A stretch of 64,000 nt of DNA. Origin: Halanaeroarchaeum sp. HSR-CO (GTDB lineage: Archaea > Halobacteriota > Halobacteria > Halobacteriales > Halobacteriaceae). Position numbers and translations under genes: made by a program. Position 1 is the stretch's first letter. Every line of letters begins with the position of its first letter. The stretch spans positions 2,604,001 through 2,668,000 of the forward strand of contig NZ_CP087724.1 of NCBI RefSeq assembly GCF_024972755.1, given 5' to 3'. Positions 8,982 through 17,309 of the stretch are shown one piece after another. The notes beneath the pieces were generated by a model that was given only the letters and a program-made list of their open reading frames with translations, was not told where the DNA came from and did not search any database.

Positions 8982-10052
8982 TCAGTCCTCGGCAGTGGCC
9001 TCGCGTTCTCGCCAGTCGGTCAACTCCTCGTCGTCGGCGTCGTCGAGTTTGACCTCGTAGTACGAGAGCGGGTGGGAGATGGCATCACAGAGGTCGTCCG
9101 GGTTGACGCAGTCGTCGTAGGCCTTCATGGTCGCACAGGAGGGCGCCGTATATTCGGTCGGACTCGACTCGCCCCGGATGTGATCGGTCTGGTACCGGGT
9201 CATCTCGCGGCCGAAGCCGGGGTTCACCTGGTAGAGATCGACGATCTCCTCGGTCGAGAGCCCGATATTCGCGAGAAAGGAGGTGATGGCGAACCGCGAG
9301 TGGTGTGGGAGGTGGTCGCCCCGCTGGATGCCGTCGAGGAGGTGTTGCATACAGGGCGGAAACAGTTCCGGAACGACGGTGTCGATGTCCCTGGTGAAAT
9401 CCAGGTCCGACAGCGTCTCCTCGACCGTCTCGACCTCCCGGTCCAGTTCCGACGCGATGGCATCGGGGACCGAGAGTGGGAGCCCCTCCGCCACGCGCTC
9501 CTCGATGGCCCGCTCGAGGATGCGGTCGAGTTCGGCCGCCTCGAGCGGGACGGTTCCGTCGGCCAGTGCTCGCCCGGTCAACCGCCACTCCTCGCCCCGG
9601 AGGGACGCGGCGTACTCGAGGTACGGGGCCACGTCCATGCGATAGCCATCATCCACCCGGCGAACGGCGACGGAGAGGTCGAACTCCCGCAGCAGTGCAT
9701 CCCGCGTAAGGGCACTCGAGCCTACGGAGCGCATCTCCGCGTCGTCATCGAACTCCGTCGTCAACCGTTCGAAGGCGGTCGCGGCCTCGGCACTTGCATA
9801 GCGCCGACGCGCGACGTCCGCGTCCACGAGCGAGACCAGGACGCGGGCCACCGGATAGGAGAGGAGTTCGACCCGGGTCGAGCGGGCCATCGGCCCCACC
9901 TCCCGGTCGGTGAGCGAACGGGTGACGCGTTCGACGGCCCGCTCGACGACGTCCTGGTCGGTCGCGACGACGTCGGCGAGGTCCACCCCGGCCTCCTCGA
10001 CCGCCGTCCTGGCACCGGCGAGGAACGGATACCGAGCGTGGCGTGCGTCCAT
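8982..10052 (-). CDS. priL: DNA primase large subunit PriL
   Basis: Non-catalytic large subunit of the archaeal/eukaryotic primase, which with PriS makes primers for replication. Its C-terminal domain holds a [4Fe-4S] cluster; the four expected ligands are Cys234 (FPPCMQH), Cys306 (APSCATM), Cys315 and Cys322 (DDCVNPDDLC). The N-terminal 200 residues form the helical PriS-binding domain. Length is 356 residues, the family norm. An open frame runs further upstream to 10613, but that stretch lies over the divergent decarboxylase gene; the start MDARHARYPF has a TATA element (AATAAA at 10078-10083 on the plus strand) about 28 nt away. No priS lies in the window. Confidence 0.94.
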   Translation of the reverse strand: MDARHARYPFLAGARTAVEEAGVDLADVVATDQDVVERAVERVTRSLTDREVGPMARSTRVELLSYPVARVLVSLVDADVARRRYASAEAATAFERLTTEFDDDAEMRSVGSSALTRDALLREFDLSVAVRRVDDGYRMDVAPYLEYAASLRGEEWRLTGRALADGTVPLEAAELDRILERAIEERVAEGLPLSVPDAIASELDREVETVEETLSDLDFTRDIDTVVPELFPPCMQHLLDGIQRGDHLPHHSRFAITSFLANIGLSTEEIVDLYQVNPGFGREMTRYQTDHIRGESSPTEYTAPSCATMKAYDDCVNPDDLCDAISHPLSYYEVKLDDADDEELTDWREREATAED

Positions 10053-10077
10053 CGGGCGCGGTTTGGGCGCCACCCCG

Positions 10078-10083
10078 AATAAA
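10078..10083 (-). promoter_or_regulatory. TATA element of priL
   Basis: TTTATT read on the minus strand, 26-31 nt from the priL start at 10052. It marks a leaderless transcript and decides the start. Confidence 0.6.
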
Positions 10084-10142
10084 CCCCCCGCTCGTCGTCC
10101 CACACCCGAAGGTTCGAGTCGTCGGCAACCGTACCGACGACC

Positions 10143-10730
10143 ATGCAACTCGCCCCCGGGACCTGGCGACTCGCCGGCCCAGTACTCCTCGCCGCCGTCG
10201 TCGCGGCATTCGTCTCGCCGCTCTGGAGCGTGGGTGCGGCCATCCTGGGCCTGCTCATTCTGTGGTTCCATCGAGACCCGGACCGGCATCCACCGGCGAG
10301 CGGGATCGTGGCACCGGCCGACGGTCGCGTCTCGGTACTCAGACGCGAGGACAGTCGCGTACGCGTGGGGGTGTTCATGAACGTCACCGACGTTCACGTG
10401 AATCGGGCTCCGAGCGGGGGCACCCTCCGGGAGCGGACCCACGTCCCGGGGGCCAATCGACCGGCGTTCACGAAGGATTCCGACCGGAACGAGCGCCTGC
10501 ACTTCGCGTTCGACGACGTCCGGGTGACCCTCATCGCCGGGTGGTTCGCGCGACGCATCTACCCCCACGTCGAACCCGGCGAATACGTCGAGCGGGGCGA
10601 GCGGATCGGGCACGTCTCCTTCGGCAGTCGCGCCGACGTCCTCCTCCCCGAAAGGGTATCGATAGACGACGTACGGGTCTCGAAAGGCGATCGAGTCCGC
10701 GCGGGCGAGACGGTGCTCGTGGCAGACTGA
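10143..10730 (+). CDS. asd: Archaetidylserine/phosphatidylserine decarboxylase
   Basis: Pyruvoyl enzyme that turns archaetidylserine into archaetidylethanolamine in the membrane. A hydrophobic N-terminal segment (about residues 10-42) anchors it. The self-cleavage site is Gly161-Ser162 in FGSRADVLLP, the archaeal variant of the bacterial LGST motif; the Ser becomes the pyruvoyl group. The short 195-residue form is typical of the archaeal Asd branch. In Haloferax volcanii the corresponding gene, called pssD, is needed for lipid anchoring of some surface proteins. It is divergent from priL across 90 bp. Confidence 0.9.
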   Translation: MQLAPGTWRLAGPVLLAAVVAAFVSPLWSVGAAILGLLILWFHRDPDRHPPASGIVAPADGRVSVLRREDSRVRVGVFMNVTDVHVNRAPSGGTLRERTHVPGANRPAFTKDSDRNERLHFAFDDVRVTLIAGWFARRIYPHVEPGEYVERGERIGHVSFGSRADVLLPERVSIDDVRVSKGDRVRAGETVLVAD

Positions 10731-10754
10731 TCGACGAACCGCGTCCGGTGTCCG

Positions 10755-11195
10755 TCATACGGGGCCGTCGCTGTCCTCGAGTGGCCCGGTTCGGTCTCGT
10801 TCGAGCCTGGCCGCCTCGGTCGCCAGGTCGTGCTGGTGGTAGACGAAGTCGGTCATGGTGACGATGCCGACGAGTTCGTCGCCGTCGACGATCGGCAATT
10901 TCTTGATTCCGTGGTCGAGTAGAACCTCGATCGCCGCCTCGAGCGACGTCTCCGGGTCGACCGTGACCGGATTAACACTCATCGCCCGCGTCACCGGGAT
11001 CTCCTCGAAGGGACGCCCGTAGGTCGTCCCGACCGCCAGGACGTCCGTCTCGGTGACGATACCGACCGGTTGTGACCCCTCCACGACCACGACGCTGCCC
11101 ACGCGGTCGTCGAGCATACGCGTGACCGTCTCCTGGAGGGACGTCTCGCGTGTCACCGTCACGAGGTCCGTCGACATGATGTCTCGAACGTCCAT
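10755..11195 (-). CDS. CBS-domain pair protein
   Basis: Cytoplasmic 146-residue protein made of two CBS repeats, about residues 1-60 (DIMSTDLVTVTRETSLQETV) and 72-130 (AMSVNPVTVDPETSLEAAI). CBS pairs bind adenine nucleotides such as AMP, ATP or SAM and usually regulate another protein. No catalytic domain is attached and no obvious partner is next to it: it lies convergent to the decarboxylase gene and divergent from rpiA. The ligand cannot be predicted from sequence alone. Confidence 0.88.
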   Translation of the reverse strand: MDVRDIMSTDLVTVTRETSLQETVTRMLDDRVGSVVVVEGSQPVGIVTETDVLAVGTTYGRPFEEIPVTRAMSVNPVTVDPETSLEAAIEVLLDHGIKKLPIVDGDELVGIVTMTDFVYHQHDLATEAARLERDRTGPLEDSDGPV

Positions 11196-11324
11196 AGTCG
11201 GGTTTCGGGCGGCCGTTCACACAAAACTTTTTGCGATTGTCATAACCATACAATATCGGCAGTCGGACCGACGGTCCGGTTCCGGACCCACGCCTTTTTC
11301 TCCCCATGGGTCCGTGAGACGGGT

Positions 11325-12014
11325 ATGAAGACCCAGGGCGGGTCGGACGCGGCGAAGCGACGGGCCGGCGAGAGTGCCGCCGATCTGGTCGGTGACGGTG
11401 CGGTCGTCGGGCTGGGGACCGGAAGTACGGCCGCCTGGGCCATCCGTGCCCTCGGCGACGCGGTCGACGCGGGTCTCGACGTTCGCGGTATCCCGACGTC
11501 GTATCAGTCGCGCAAACTCGCCATCGAGGCCGGCATCCCCCTGACCAGTCTGGACGCGGTCGAGGCAGTCGACGTGGCCATCGACGGTGCGGACGCGGTC
11601 GCCGGACGTGTCCTGCTGAAGGGCGGGGGCGCGGCCCACGCGCGGGAGAAGATCATCGATTCGGCCGCCGAGCGTTTCGTCGTAGTGGTTGACCACTCGA
11701 AGATCGTCGAGACGGTGACGCGACCCGTTCCGCTCGAGGTCCTTCCGGACGCCAGACCGGTCGTCGAACGCGAGGTCTCGGGCCTCGGCGGCGAACCGAC
11801 CCTTCGGGACGCGACGGCCAAGGACGGACCGGTGGTCACCGACAACGGCAACCTCGTGCTGGACTGTTCGTTCGGCACCATCGAATCGCCAGGCGATCTG
11901 GCGGGGGCGCTCTCCGCGCTCCCGGGGGTCGTCGAGCACGGTCTCTTCGTCGATCTCGTGGACGAGATCCACGTGGGATCGACGGACGGCGTTACGGTCG
12001 ACCGATTCGACTGA
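11325..12014 (+). CDS. rpiA: Ribose-5-phosphate isomerase A
   Basis: Interconverts ribose 5-phosphate and ribulose 5-phosphate, supplying ribose for nucleotides. The 229-residue protein shows the RpiA signatures: GLGTGSTAAWAI near the N-terminus (substrate phosphate loop), DVAIDGADAV, and LLKGGGAAHAREKI with the catalytic acidic and lysine residues. The C-terminal half contains EVLPDARPVVEREV and TDNGNLVLDC, also typical. Length matches the family. It is a stand-alone gene with its own start about 130 nt after the divergent CBS gene. Confidence 0.95.
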   Translation: MKTQGGSDAAKRRAGESAADLVGDGAVVGLGTGSTAAWAIRALGDAVDAGLDVRGIPTSYQSRKLAIEAGIPLTSLDAVEAVDVAIDGADAVAGRVLLKGGGAAHAREKIIDSAAERFVVVVDHSKIVETVTRPVPLEVLPDARPVVEREVSGLGGEPTLRDATAKDGPVVTDNGNLVLDCSFGTIESPGDLAGALSALPGVVEHGLFVDLVDEIHVGSTDGVTVDRFD

Positions 12015-12038
12015 GCGGCCGCTGGCGGGTTCGGGGTC

Positions 12039-12044
12039 AAAAAA
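12039..12044 (-). terminator. Oligo-T terminator of the histone-fold gene
   Basis: Six T residues on the minus strand, 20 nt after the stop codon of the 55-aa histone-fold gene. Short T tracts are the usual archaeal termination signal. Confidence 0.5.
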
Positions 12045-12063
12045 CCGGTTCAGTGCGTCTGGC

Positions 12064-12231
12064 TTACAGGTCGCGCGGCTGGACGGTCTTGCGACCGTTC
12101 TCTTCGGCACGTCGGCCGGCGTCCTCGAGCAGCGCGTCGACCTTCTCGTCGAGCGCGTCGTAGAAGTCGGATGCGACGTTTTTGTCAGCGAGTGCTTCCT
12201 TCACAGCGGCCTTGACGATGAGGTCTGCCAT
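12064..12231 (-). CDS. Small histone-fold protein (DUF1931-type)
   Basis: A 55-residue, mostly helical protein starting MADLIVKAAVKEAL and ending GRKTVQPRDL. The pattern of short helix, long helix (ASDFYDALDEKVDALLEDA) and a final RKTVQPRDL strand is that of a histone fold, and the length fits the DUF1931 single-histone-fold family of haloarchaea. The RKTVQPRDL ending resembles the loop and helix start after the central helix in archaeal histones. Whether it binds DNA is not established from the sequence. A TATA-like CTTATTA (plus-strand 12257-12264) lies about 27 nt upstream, and an oligo-T tract follows, so it is an independent transcript. Confidence 0.82.
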   Translation of the reverse strand: MADLIVKAAVKEALADKNVASDFYDALDEKVDALLEDAGRRAEENGRKTVQPRDL

Positions 12232-12356
12232 ACGAAGACCATTTTTCAGACTACCCTAATAAGAGTTGCCATAATCGGACGCCTTAGCCGTCCTCCGGCC
12301 CCCACACGGCACCCACCCCCCAGGGATTGCTGTGTTCAGACCGGGGTCACATCAGT

Positions 12357-12668
12357 ATGACGACCTGTTTTTCGCCCGTCGCGACCGCGACCGAAACCGG
12401 GAGGGTGGCGAGCGACGAACGGGTGGTCGTGCATCACGTGTACGTCCTCGCCTGTGCCGACGACACCCTCTACACCGGGTACACGACCGACGTCGAGCGA
12501 CGCGTCGCCGAGCACAACGCCGGTAACGGTGCGAAATACACGCAGAGCCGGACTCCCGTCGAAGTCGTGCACGTGGAGTCCTTCGAGACGCGGTCGGCAG
12601 CGCTTTCACGGGAGTACGCGATCAAACAGCTCTCCCGGGCCGAGAAGGACCGTCTCGTCGACGATTGA
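12357..12668 (+). CDS. GIY-YIG nuclease superfamily protein (YhbQ/UPF0213-like)
   Basis: A single-domain GIY-YIG fold: HHVYVLACADDTLYTGYT gives the two tyrosine-containing strands, followed by the conserved Arg in TDVERRVAEHN and a Lys-Tyr pair in GAKYTQSRTP. The downstream Glu lies in VESFETRSAALSREYAIKQL. Family members are small putative DNA endonucleases of uncertain function. The core would start at about residue 22, so the ATG at 12357 adds a short unrelated leader; a GTG at 12423 region is an alternative start. It runs into the phosphohexomutase gene 47 nt later on the same strand. Confidence 0.85.
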   Translation: MTTCFSPVATATETGRVASDERVVVHHVYVLACADDTLYTGYTTDVERRVAEHNAGNGAKYTQSRTPVEVVHVESFETRSAALSREYAIKQLSRAEKDRLVDD

Positions 12669-12715
12669 GAGGGGCGACCGGTGCCGTTTTGTCGGACCGC
12701 GTACATGGTGGCCGC

Positions 12716-14092
12716 ATGGATGCGATTTCGTTCGGCACGTCGGGGTGGCGAGCCACACTCGACGTCTTCACCGCGCCGCGGGTCAGAATGGTTGGGCAGG
12801 CCGTGGCCGATTACCTCGACGACGAGGGGCGGGCGGGGGACCCGGTCGCCATCGGCTACGACGCCCGAGAGAGCTCGCGCGGGTTCGTCGAGGAACTCGC
12901 ACGGGTCATGGCGGCGAACGGCCACGACGTCCTCCTCCCCGCCCGGGATTGCCCCACGCCGATGGTGGCCCACGCCATCGTCACCCGAGAGTTGGCCGGC
13001 GGGCTCGTCGTCACCGCCTCCCACAACCCGCCCGAGTACAACGGCGTGAAGTTCTTCCCGGCCAGTGGCGCTCCGTCGATGCCGACCATCACGGCGGCTA
13101 TCGAGGCCAACCTCCGCGAGCCCGTCGTCGCCCCCGAACACGAGTGGGGGGCGATCCGGGAGGTCGACTTCGTGGAGCCGCATCTCGACGCAGTACTGGA
13201 GCTGCTCGACCCCGATCTCGACGGCCTCACAGTAGTCTACGACGCCATGTATGGAAGCGGGCGCGGCGTCACCGATCGGCTTCTGGAACGCGCGGGTGCC
13301 AAGGTGGTCTGTCTGCACTGCGACCGTGACCCCGAGTTCGGCGGGACGGCACCCGAACCCTCACGCGATCGGCTCCAGCCCCTCGTCGAGGCGGTCCGTG
13401 AGGAAGACGCGGACCTGGGCGTCGCCAACGACGGCGACGCCGACCGCGTCGCCATCGTCACCCCCGAACGCGGATTCCTCGACGAGAACTTCTTCTTCGC
13501 GGCCGCGTACGACTACCTCCTCGAGTCCGATTCGGGTCCCGCGGTCAGAACCGTCTCGACGACCTTCCTCATCGACCGCGTCGCGGCGGCCCACGGCGAG
13601 GAGGTCATCGAGACGCCGGTCGGGTTCAAGTGGGTCGCCGACGCCCTCCGGGAGCACGACGCACTGATGGGCGGCGAGGAGTCGGGCGGATTCACCATGC
13701 GGGGCCACGTCCCGACCAAGGACGGCGTGCTGATGGCGCTGCTCGCCGCTACGGCCGACTCCGAGCGCTCGCTCGACGACCGGGTCGACGCGCTCCTCGC
13801 CGAGCACGGCGACGTCTATCAGGACAAGGTGAGCGTCGACTGCCCCGACGCGGAGAAGTCCCGCGTTCTCGGGGACCTCGAAGGGTCGTTCCCCGAGACG
13901 GTTGCGGGTCGGGCCGTCCAGGAGATCAACCCCGCCGACGGGGTCAAGGCGCTCCTCGAGGACGGCTCCTGGATCCTCATCCGCCCCAGCGGGACGGAAC
14001 CGAAGTTGCGCGTGTACGCCGAAGGGGCGAGCGAGGCCGCAGTCGAGGAGCTGCTCGCCGCCGGCCGCGACCTCGTCGAACCGCTCGTCTAG
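12716..14092 (+). CDS. Phosphoglucomutase/phosphomannomutase family enzyme
   Basis: Alpha-D-phosphohexomutase that moves a phosphate between the 1 and 6 positions of a hexose or aminohexose. All four active-site regions are visible in the 458 residues: catalytic phosphoserine Ser102 in TASHNPPEYNG, the Mg2+ loop NDGDADRVAI, the sugar-recognition loop GGEESGGF, and the phosphate-binding loop RPSGTEPKLRVY near the C-terminus. Specificity for glucose, mannose or glucosamine cannot be settled. The ATG at 12716 starts directly with MDAISFGTSGWR, the family N-terminus. Its stop codon overlaps that of the convergent acetyltransferase gene in the palindrome CTAG. Confidence 0.94.
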   Translation: MDAISFGTSGWRATLDVFTAPRVRMVGQAVADYLDDEGRAGDPVAIGYDARESSRGFVEELARVMAANGHDVLLPARDCPTPMVAHAIVTRELAGGLVVTASHNPPEYNGVKFFPASGAPSMPTITAAIEANLREPVVAPEHEWGAIREVDFVEPHLDAVLELLDPDLDGLTVVYDAMYGSGRGVTDRLLERAGAKVVCLHCDRDPEFGGTAPEPSRDRLQPLVEAVREEDADLGVANDGDADRVAIVTPERGFLDENFFFAAAYDYLLESDSGPAVRTVSTTFLIDRVAAAHGEEVIETPVGFKWVADALREHDALMGGEESGGFTMRGHVPTKDGVLMALLAATADSERSLDDRVDALLAEHGDVYQDKVSVDCPDAEKSRVLGDLEGSFPETVAGRAVQEINPADGVKALLEDGSWILIRPSGTEPKLRVYAEGASEAAVEELLAAGRDLVEPLV

Positions 14093-14460
14093 ACGCGTTC
14101 GGCCCAGTACCGTTCGCCACGCGATTCGAGGTCGAAGGAGAGCGACTCGTAGAACGGCCGGACCGGTGGGTCGAACGTCGCCGTGAGTCGGCCCCACCGA
14201 TCGGCGGCCGCCTCGACGAGCGCGGTGCCGATCCCCTGATCGCGGCGACGGCGCCGGACCGCGATGGCCTCGATGTGCACACCTTCCCGTCGTGGAATCG
14301 CGACCAGCGCGCCGAGCGGGCGCCGCTGGTCGCCGGCCACGAGCACCATATCCGCCTCGATACGCCGGGCGACAGTATCGGCGGTGATGGCGATGTTGGC
14401 CCCGTCGAGAACGTTCATGACTGCAGCCAGGTCGCCGGGGGTCGCTTCGCGAACCGTCAT
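14089..14460 (-). CDS. GNAT-family N-acetyltransferase
   Basis: A 123-residue single GNAT domain using acetyl-CoA. The acetyl-CoA-binding motif A is RRRRRDQGIGTALVEAA, preceded by strand VHIEAIAV, and the C-terminal part PFYESLSFDLE matches motif B. The acceptor substrate is unknown. Its ATG overlaps the stop codon of the upstream SAMP2 gene (ATGA at 14457-14460), so the two are translationally coupled. That makes a role linked to the SAMP/sulfur-carrier system possible, though this is inference from position. Confidence 0.88.
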   Translation of the reverse strand: MTVREATPGDLAAVMNVLDGANIAITADTVARRIEADMVLVAGDQRRPLGALVAIPRREGVHIEAIAVRRRRRDQGIGTALVEAAADRWGRLTATFDPPVRPFYESLSFDLESRGERYWAERV

Positions 14461-14654
14461 CCGCCCCTGACGAGTCGCAACACGGTTACGGTGGACGATT
14501 CGATCGGCTGGTCCTCCGGGACCGGGCGGCCCTCCACGAGCACCGACGCCTCGTGGGTGCTCAACCCGACGGCGTCGAGCAGGTCGGCGTAGGTGCCGTC
14601 AGCGAGCTCGACGTCGTAGGTTTCCTCACCGACGACGTCGACGGTGACGCGCAT
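14457..14654 (-). CDS. samp2: SAMP2-like ubiquitin-fold modifier and sulfur carrier
   Basis: A 65-residue beta-grasp protein ending in Gly-Gly (VLRLVRGG), the mark of ubiquitin-like modifiers. It resembles Haloferax volcanii SAMP2: start MRVTVDVVGEETYDV, middle DGTYADLLDAV and VEGRPVPEDQ are all as in that protein. SAMP2 is adenylated by UbaA (E1-like) and either attached to lysines of target proteins or thiocarboxylated to supply sulfur for tRNA 2-thiouridine. It is the first gene of a two-gene unit with a GNAT acetyltransferase. No ubaA or JAMM protease lies in this window. Confidence 0.88.
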   Translation of the reverse strand: MRVTVDVVGEETYDVELADGTYADLLDAVGLSTHEASVLVEGRPVPEDQPIESSTVTVLRLVRGG

Positions 14655-14714
14655 GTACTCGCGCAGTAGCAGTGTCGCGATAATGAGGGTGTCGGCCGAC
14701 GGGTGAAGCGGTTC

Positions 14715-15890
14715 TCAACGCGTCTCGCCGGCCTCCGTCCCAACGTCGCTTCCGGGCCTGTCACCGATCACCGCCTCGCCGTCGTCACCGGTCTTCGCTT
14801 CTCGTTCGCCGCCACCCCGTCGCTCCGCGAAACGACCACGCAGCCCACTCCCCAGCGCCCCGATACCGACCAGCAACGCGAGGAAGACGGCGATCCCGCC
14901 GACGATCGGGATGAACCCGATGAGCACGAAGACGAATAGGCCGAGTAGCAGTGCCTTCCACTTGCCCTCGGAGCCGAGCCGGGCGAGGAGATACCGACCG
15001 ACGGCGAACTCACCGTACACCACGCCGACCCAGATAGCCAGCACGTACAGCATCAGACCGAGAAGCGCCACGGGGATGCCGACGATGGTGATGGCGAACG
15101 CCACGAGGAGGATCGGAATGCCAAAGAGCAAGAGGAGGCCCCAGCCGCCCGAACGGACCGTGCGCTCTTCCACCGCGTCGGCGACCTCGTTCGAGAACCG
15201 GGGGAACAGCACGAGTAGGAGCGCGCCCAGGAGCAGGTTCGCGAAGAACCCGTAGACGGTGTCGACCCAGCCAGGAATGTCCCAGTTTGTGCCCCACCCG
15301 GCCGGACCCATGCCGCCGCCGATGCTGTCGTCACGAATCACGGATCCCTCGACCGTCGCGCCCTCCTGCAGGTTCAACGCGCCGTCGTACCGGAGGTCGC
15401 CGGCGACGACCGCGGACGGCCCGACAGTGATCCGGTCGGCGCCCACCGTCACGGTGCCGTCGATCTGTCCGGCGATGAGGACGTTCCCGGCACCGAGATT
15501 GACGTCACCGCCGATCCGTGCGGGTCGCTCGAAGACGACGTTCCCGCCGGCGAAGTCGACGTTCCCACCGACGGTGCCGGCGATCCGCAGGCTTCCGGCG
15601 GCCCCGTTCACGTTCCCGGTCACCGTTCCGGTCTCCTCGACGACGACATCGCCGGAGACGGCGTTCACGTCACCGTCGACCGTTCCGCGAACGACGACGG
15701 TTCCAGCAACCGTCGAGATGCCGTTCGACGTCTCGCCCTCGTCGACCACGACCGTCCCTGCTGGACCGGTCTGGGCAGGGGCGACGCTCTGCGATGGCTG
15801 GGAAGCGACGACGCCGGCGACGCCAGCGAAGACGACGAGCGCGACTATCGCGAAGACGGTCGCTCGGCGGAGCGAGGGATAACGGTTCAT
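14715..15890 (-). CDS. Polymer-forming beta-helix membrane protein (bactofilin-like)
   Basis: A 391-residue envelope protein. Residues 1-35 are a signal or anchor segment. Residues 45-190 contain a run of short repeats of the kind GTVDGDVNAVSGDVVVEETG, about 6-residue turns rich in Gly, Asp and Val, which predict a right-handed beta-helix like bactofilins. Residues 205-350 hold about five membrane helices, and the last 40 residues are charged and hydrophilic. The arrangement of an outside beta-helix followed by a membrane domain is common in haloarchaea and is named polymer-forming by similarity; its function has not been shown. It is divergent from rfcS across a hairpin-rich region. Confidence 0.8.
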   Translation of the reverse strand: MNRYPSLRRATVFAIVALVVFAGVAGVVASQPSQSVAPAQTGPAGTVVVDEGETSNGISTVAGTVVVRGTVDGDVNAVSGDVVVEETGTVTGNVNGAAGSLRIAGTVGGNVDFAGGNVVFERPARIGGDVNLGAGNVLIAGQIDGTVTVGADRITVGPSAVVAGDLRYDGALNLQEGATVEGSVIRDDSIGGGMGPAGWGTNWDIPGWVDTVYGFFANLLLGALLLVLFPRFSNEVADAVEERTVRSGGWGLLLLFGIPILLVAFAITIVGIPVALLGLMLYVLAIWVGVVYGEFAVGRYLLARLGSEGKWKALLLGLFVFVLIGFIPIVGGIAVFLALLVGIGALGSGLRGRFAERRGGGEREAKTGDDGEAVIGDRPGSDVGTEAGETR

Positions 15891-16007
15891 ACCATCGACA
15901 TTCTCCCGCCAAGACGATAAATGCAGGTTGACATTTTGTGGCCTGCTACTCAGTATCGGTGTCTTGCTGGCTGGAGCGGTTCAGTTCGCTGGGACCAGTC
16001 GGGGTTC

Positions 16008-16246
16008 GCGGCTCACTACGTTCGCCGCTCGCAATACCGAGAGCCTCGCGCGTCTCTCGGGTCGCTCGCACTCCCCGCTCGATATGCCAGTAGCGCTCAC
16101 TGCGTTCGCGCCACTCGTCTCGCGGCTCGTTTCACTCACCGCTCGTCTATCCGAGGCCCCTCCCTTCGGTCGGCGCCTCGCGTCTCTCGGGTCGCTCACG
16201 CTCCCCGCTCGCCACAACGTGGAGCTTCCCTCCGGTCAGCTCCACG
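16008..16246. repeat. Intergenic hairpin array upstream of rfcS
   Basis: Four hairpins with different stems but matching 11-nt loops. Stem GCGGC/GCCGC (16008-16028) with loop TCACTACGTTC; stem GCGC/GCGC (16093-16111) with loop TCACTGCGTTC; stem CGAGGCCCC/GGCGCCTCG with one mismatch (16152-16180) and loop TCCCTTCGGTC; stem CGTGGAGCT/AGCTCCACG (16218-16246) with loop TCCCTCCGGTC. Between them, CGTCTCTCGGGTCGCTC occurs at 16051 and again at 16181, and CTCCCCGCTC at 16071 and 16201, exactly 130 bp apart. The whole gap between the two divergent genes is otherwise non-coding. A related array lies upstream of radA. Confidence 0.75.
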
Positions 16247-16257
16247 CGTCTCGCACC

Positions 16258-16265
16258 CTTTTTAC
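16258..16265 (+). promoter_or_regulatory. TATA element of rfcS
   Basis: CTTTTTAC lies about 27 nt before the rfcS ATG at 16289 and just after the last hairpin of the array. Confidence 0.65.
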
Positions 16266-16288
16266 CTCTCACCCACCACACTCCCACC

Positions 16289-17257
16289 ATGGCAGATCCC
16301 GCGGACGGGCGACAGCAGATCTGGGTCGAGAAGTATCGCCCCGAACGCCTCGCGGACGTGGTCGGCCACGAGGACATCATCGACCGCGTCGAGAGCTACG
16401 TCGCCCGCGACGACCTCCCCCACCTGTTATTTTCGGGGCCGGCAGGTACGGGAAAAACCGCGACGGCTACGGCCATCGCCAAGGAACTCTACGGCGACGA
16501 CTGGCGCGAGAACTTCCTGGAACTGAACGCCTCCGACGAACGTGGCATCGACGTGGTCCGCGACCGTATCAAGAACTTCGCGCGGTCGAGTTTCGGCGGT
16601 TACAACTACCGCATCATCTTCCTCGACGAGGCCGACGCGCTCACCAGCGACGCACAGTCCGCGCTCCGGCGGACGATGGAGCAGTTCTCGAACAACACCC
16701 GCTTTATCCTCTCGTGTAACTACTCCTCGAAGATCATCGATCCCATCCAGTCGCGGTGTGCCGTCTTCCGGTTCACCCCACTCGACGACGACGCGGTGGC
16801 CGAACGGATCGAGGACATCGCCGAGGCAGAGGGGATCGACTACACCGACGCTGGCGTCGACGCCCTGGTCTACGCGGCGAACGGCGACATGCGACGGGCC
16901 ATCAACGCGCTGCAGGCCGCCGCGGCGACCGGCGAGGTCGTCGACGAGGAGAGCGTCTTCGCCATCACGAGCACGGCCCGCCCCGAAGAGATCCGGGAGA
17001 TGGTCACCAGCGCTATCGACGGTGATTTCCCCACCGCTCGCGCCCGCCTCGACGAACTCATCGGCGAGCGTGGCCTGGCGGGTGGCGACATCATCGACCA
17101 GCTCCATCGGTCTGTCTGGGACTTCGACGTCGACGAGGAGACGGCGGTCTTCCTGATGGACCGCCTCGGTGAGGCCGACTACCGCATCACCACGGGTGCG
17201 AACGAGCGCGTCCAGCTGGAGGCGCTGCTCGCGGCGGTCGCCCTCGAGGTCGAATGA
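16289..17257 (+). CDS. rfcS: Replication factor C small subunit
   Basis: AAA+ clamp-loader ATPase that opens PCNA and places it on primed DNA. The 322-residue protein shows [17 protein letters not shown], Walker A GPAGTGKT, Walker [12 protein letters not shown], sensor 1 [10 protein letters not shown] and the SRC arginine-finger motif in QSRCAVFRF. The C-terminal third is the helical collar. Haloarchaea often carry more than one rfcS-type gene, so this may be one of two or three. It begins 27 nt after a TATA box, fitting a leaderless transcript, and its partner PCNA is encoded 8 kb upstream. Confidence 0.95.
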   Translation: MADPADGRQQIWVEKYRPERLADVVGHEDIIDRVESYVARDDLPHLLFSGPAGTGKTATATAIAKELYGDDWRENFLELNASDERGIDVVRDRIKNFARSSFGGYNYRIIFLDEADALTSDAQSALRRTMEQFSNNTRFILSCNYSSKIIDPIQSRCAVFRFTPLDDDAVAERIEDIAEAEGIDYTDAGVDALVYAANGDMRRAINALQAAAATGEVVDEESVFAITSTARPEEIREMVTSAIDGDFPTARARLDELIGERGLAGGDIIDQLHRSVWDFDVDEETAVFLMDRLGEADYRITTGANERVQLEALLAAVALEVE

Positions 17258-17309
17258 GCGCGCGTCGCCGGTAGGGGCGCTGTTTTGCTCGGTGCGTGCC
17301 TCTGTCGTG

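Noticed and set aside
10097-10142. tRNA T-arm-like GGTTCGAGTC near 10105
   Set aside because: No acceptor stem, D-arm or anticodon arm can be drawn around it; it lies in the promoter gap between priL and asd.
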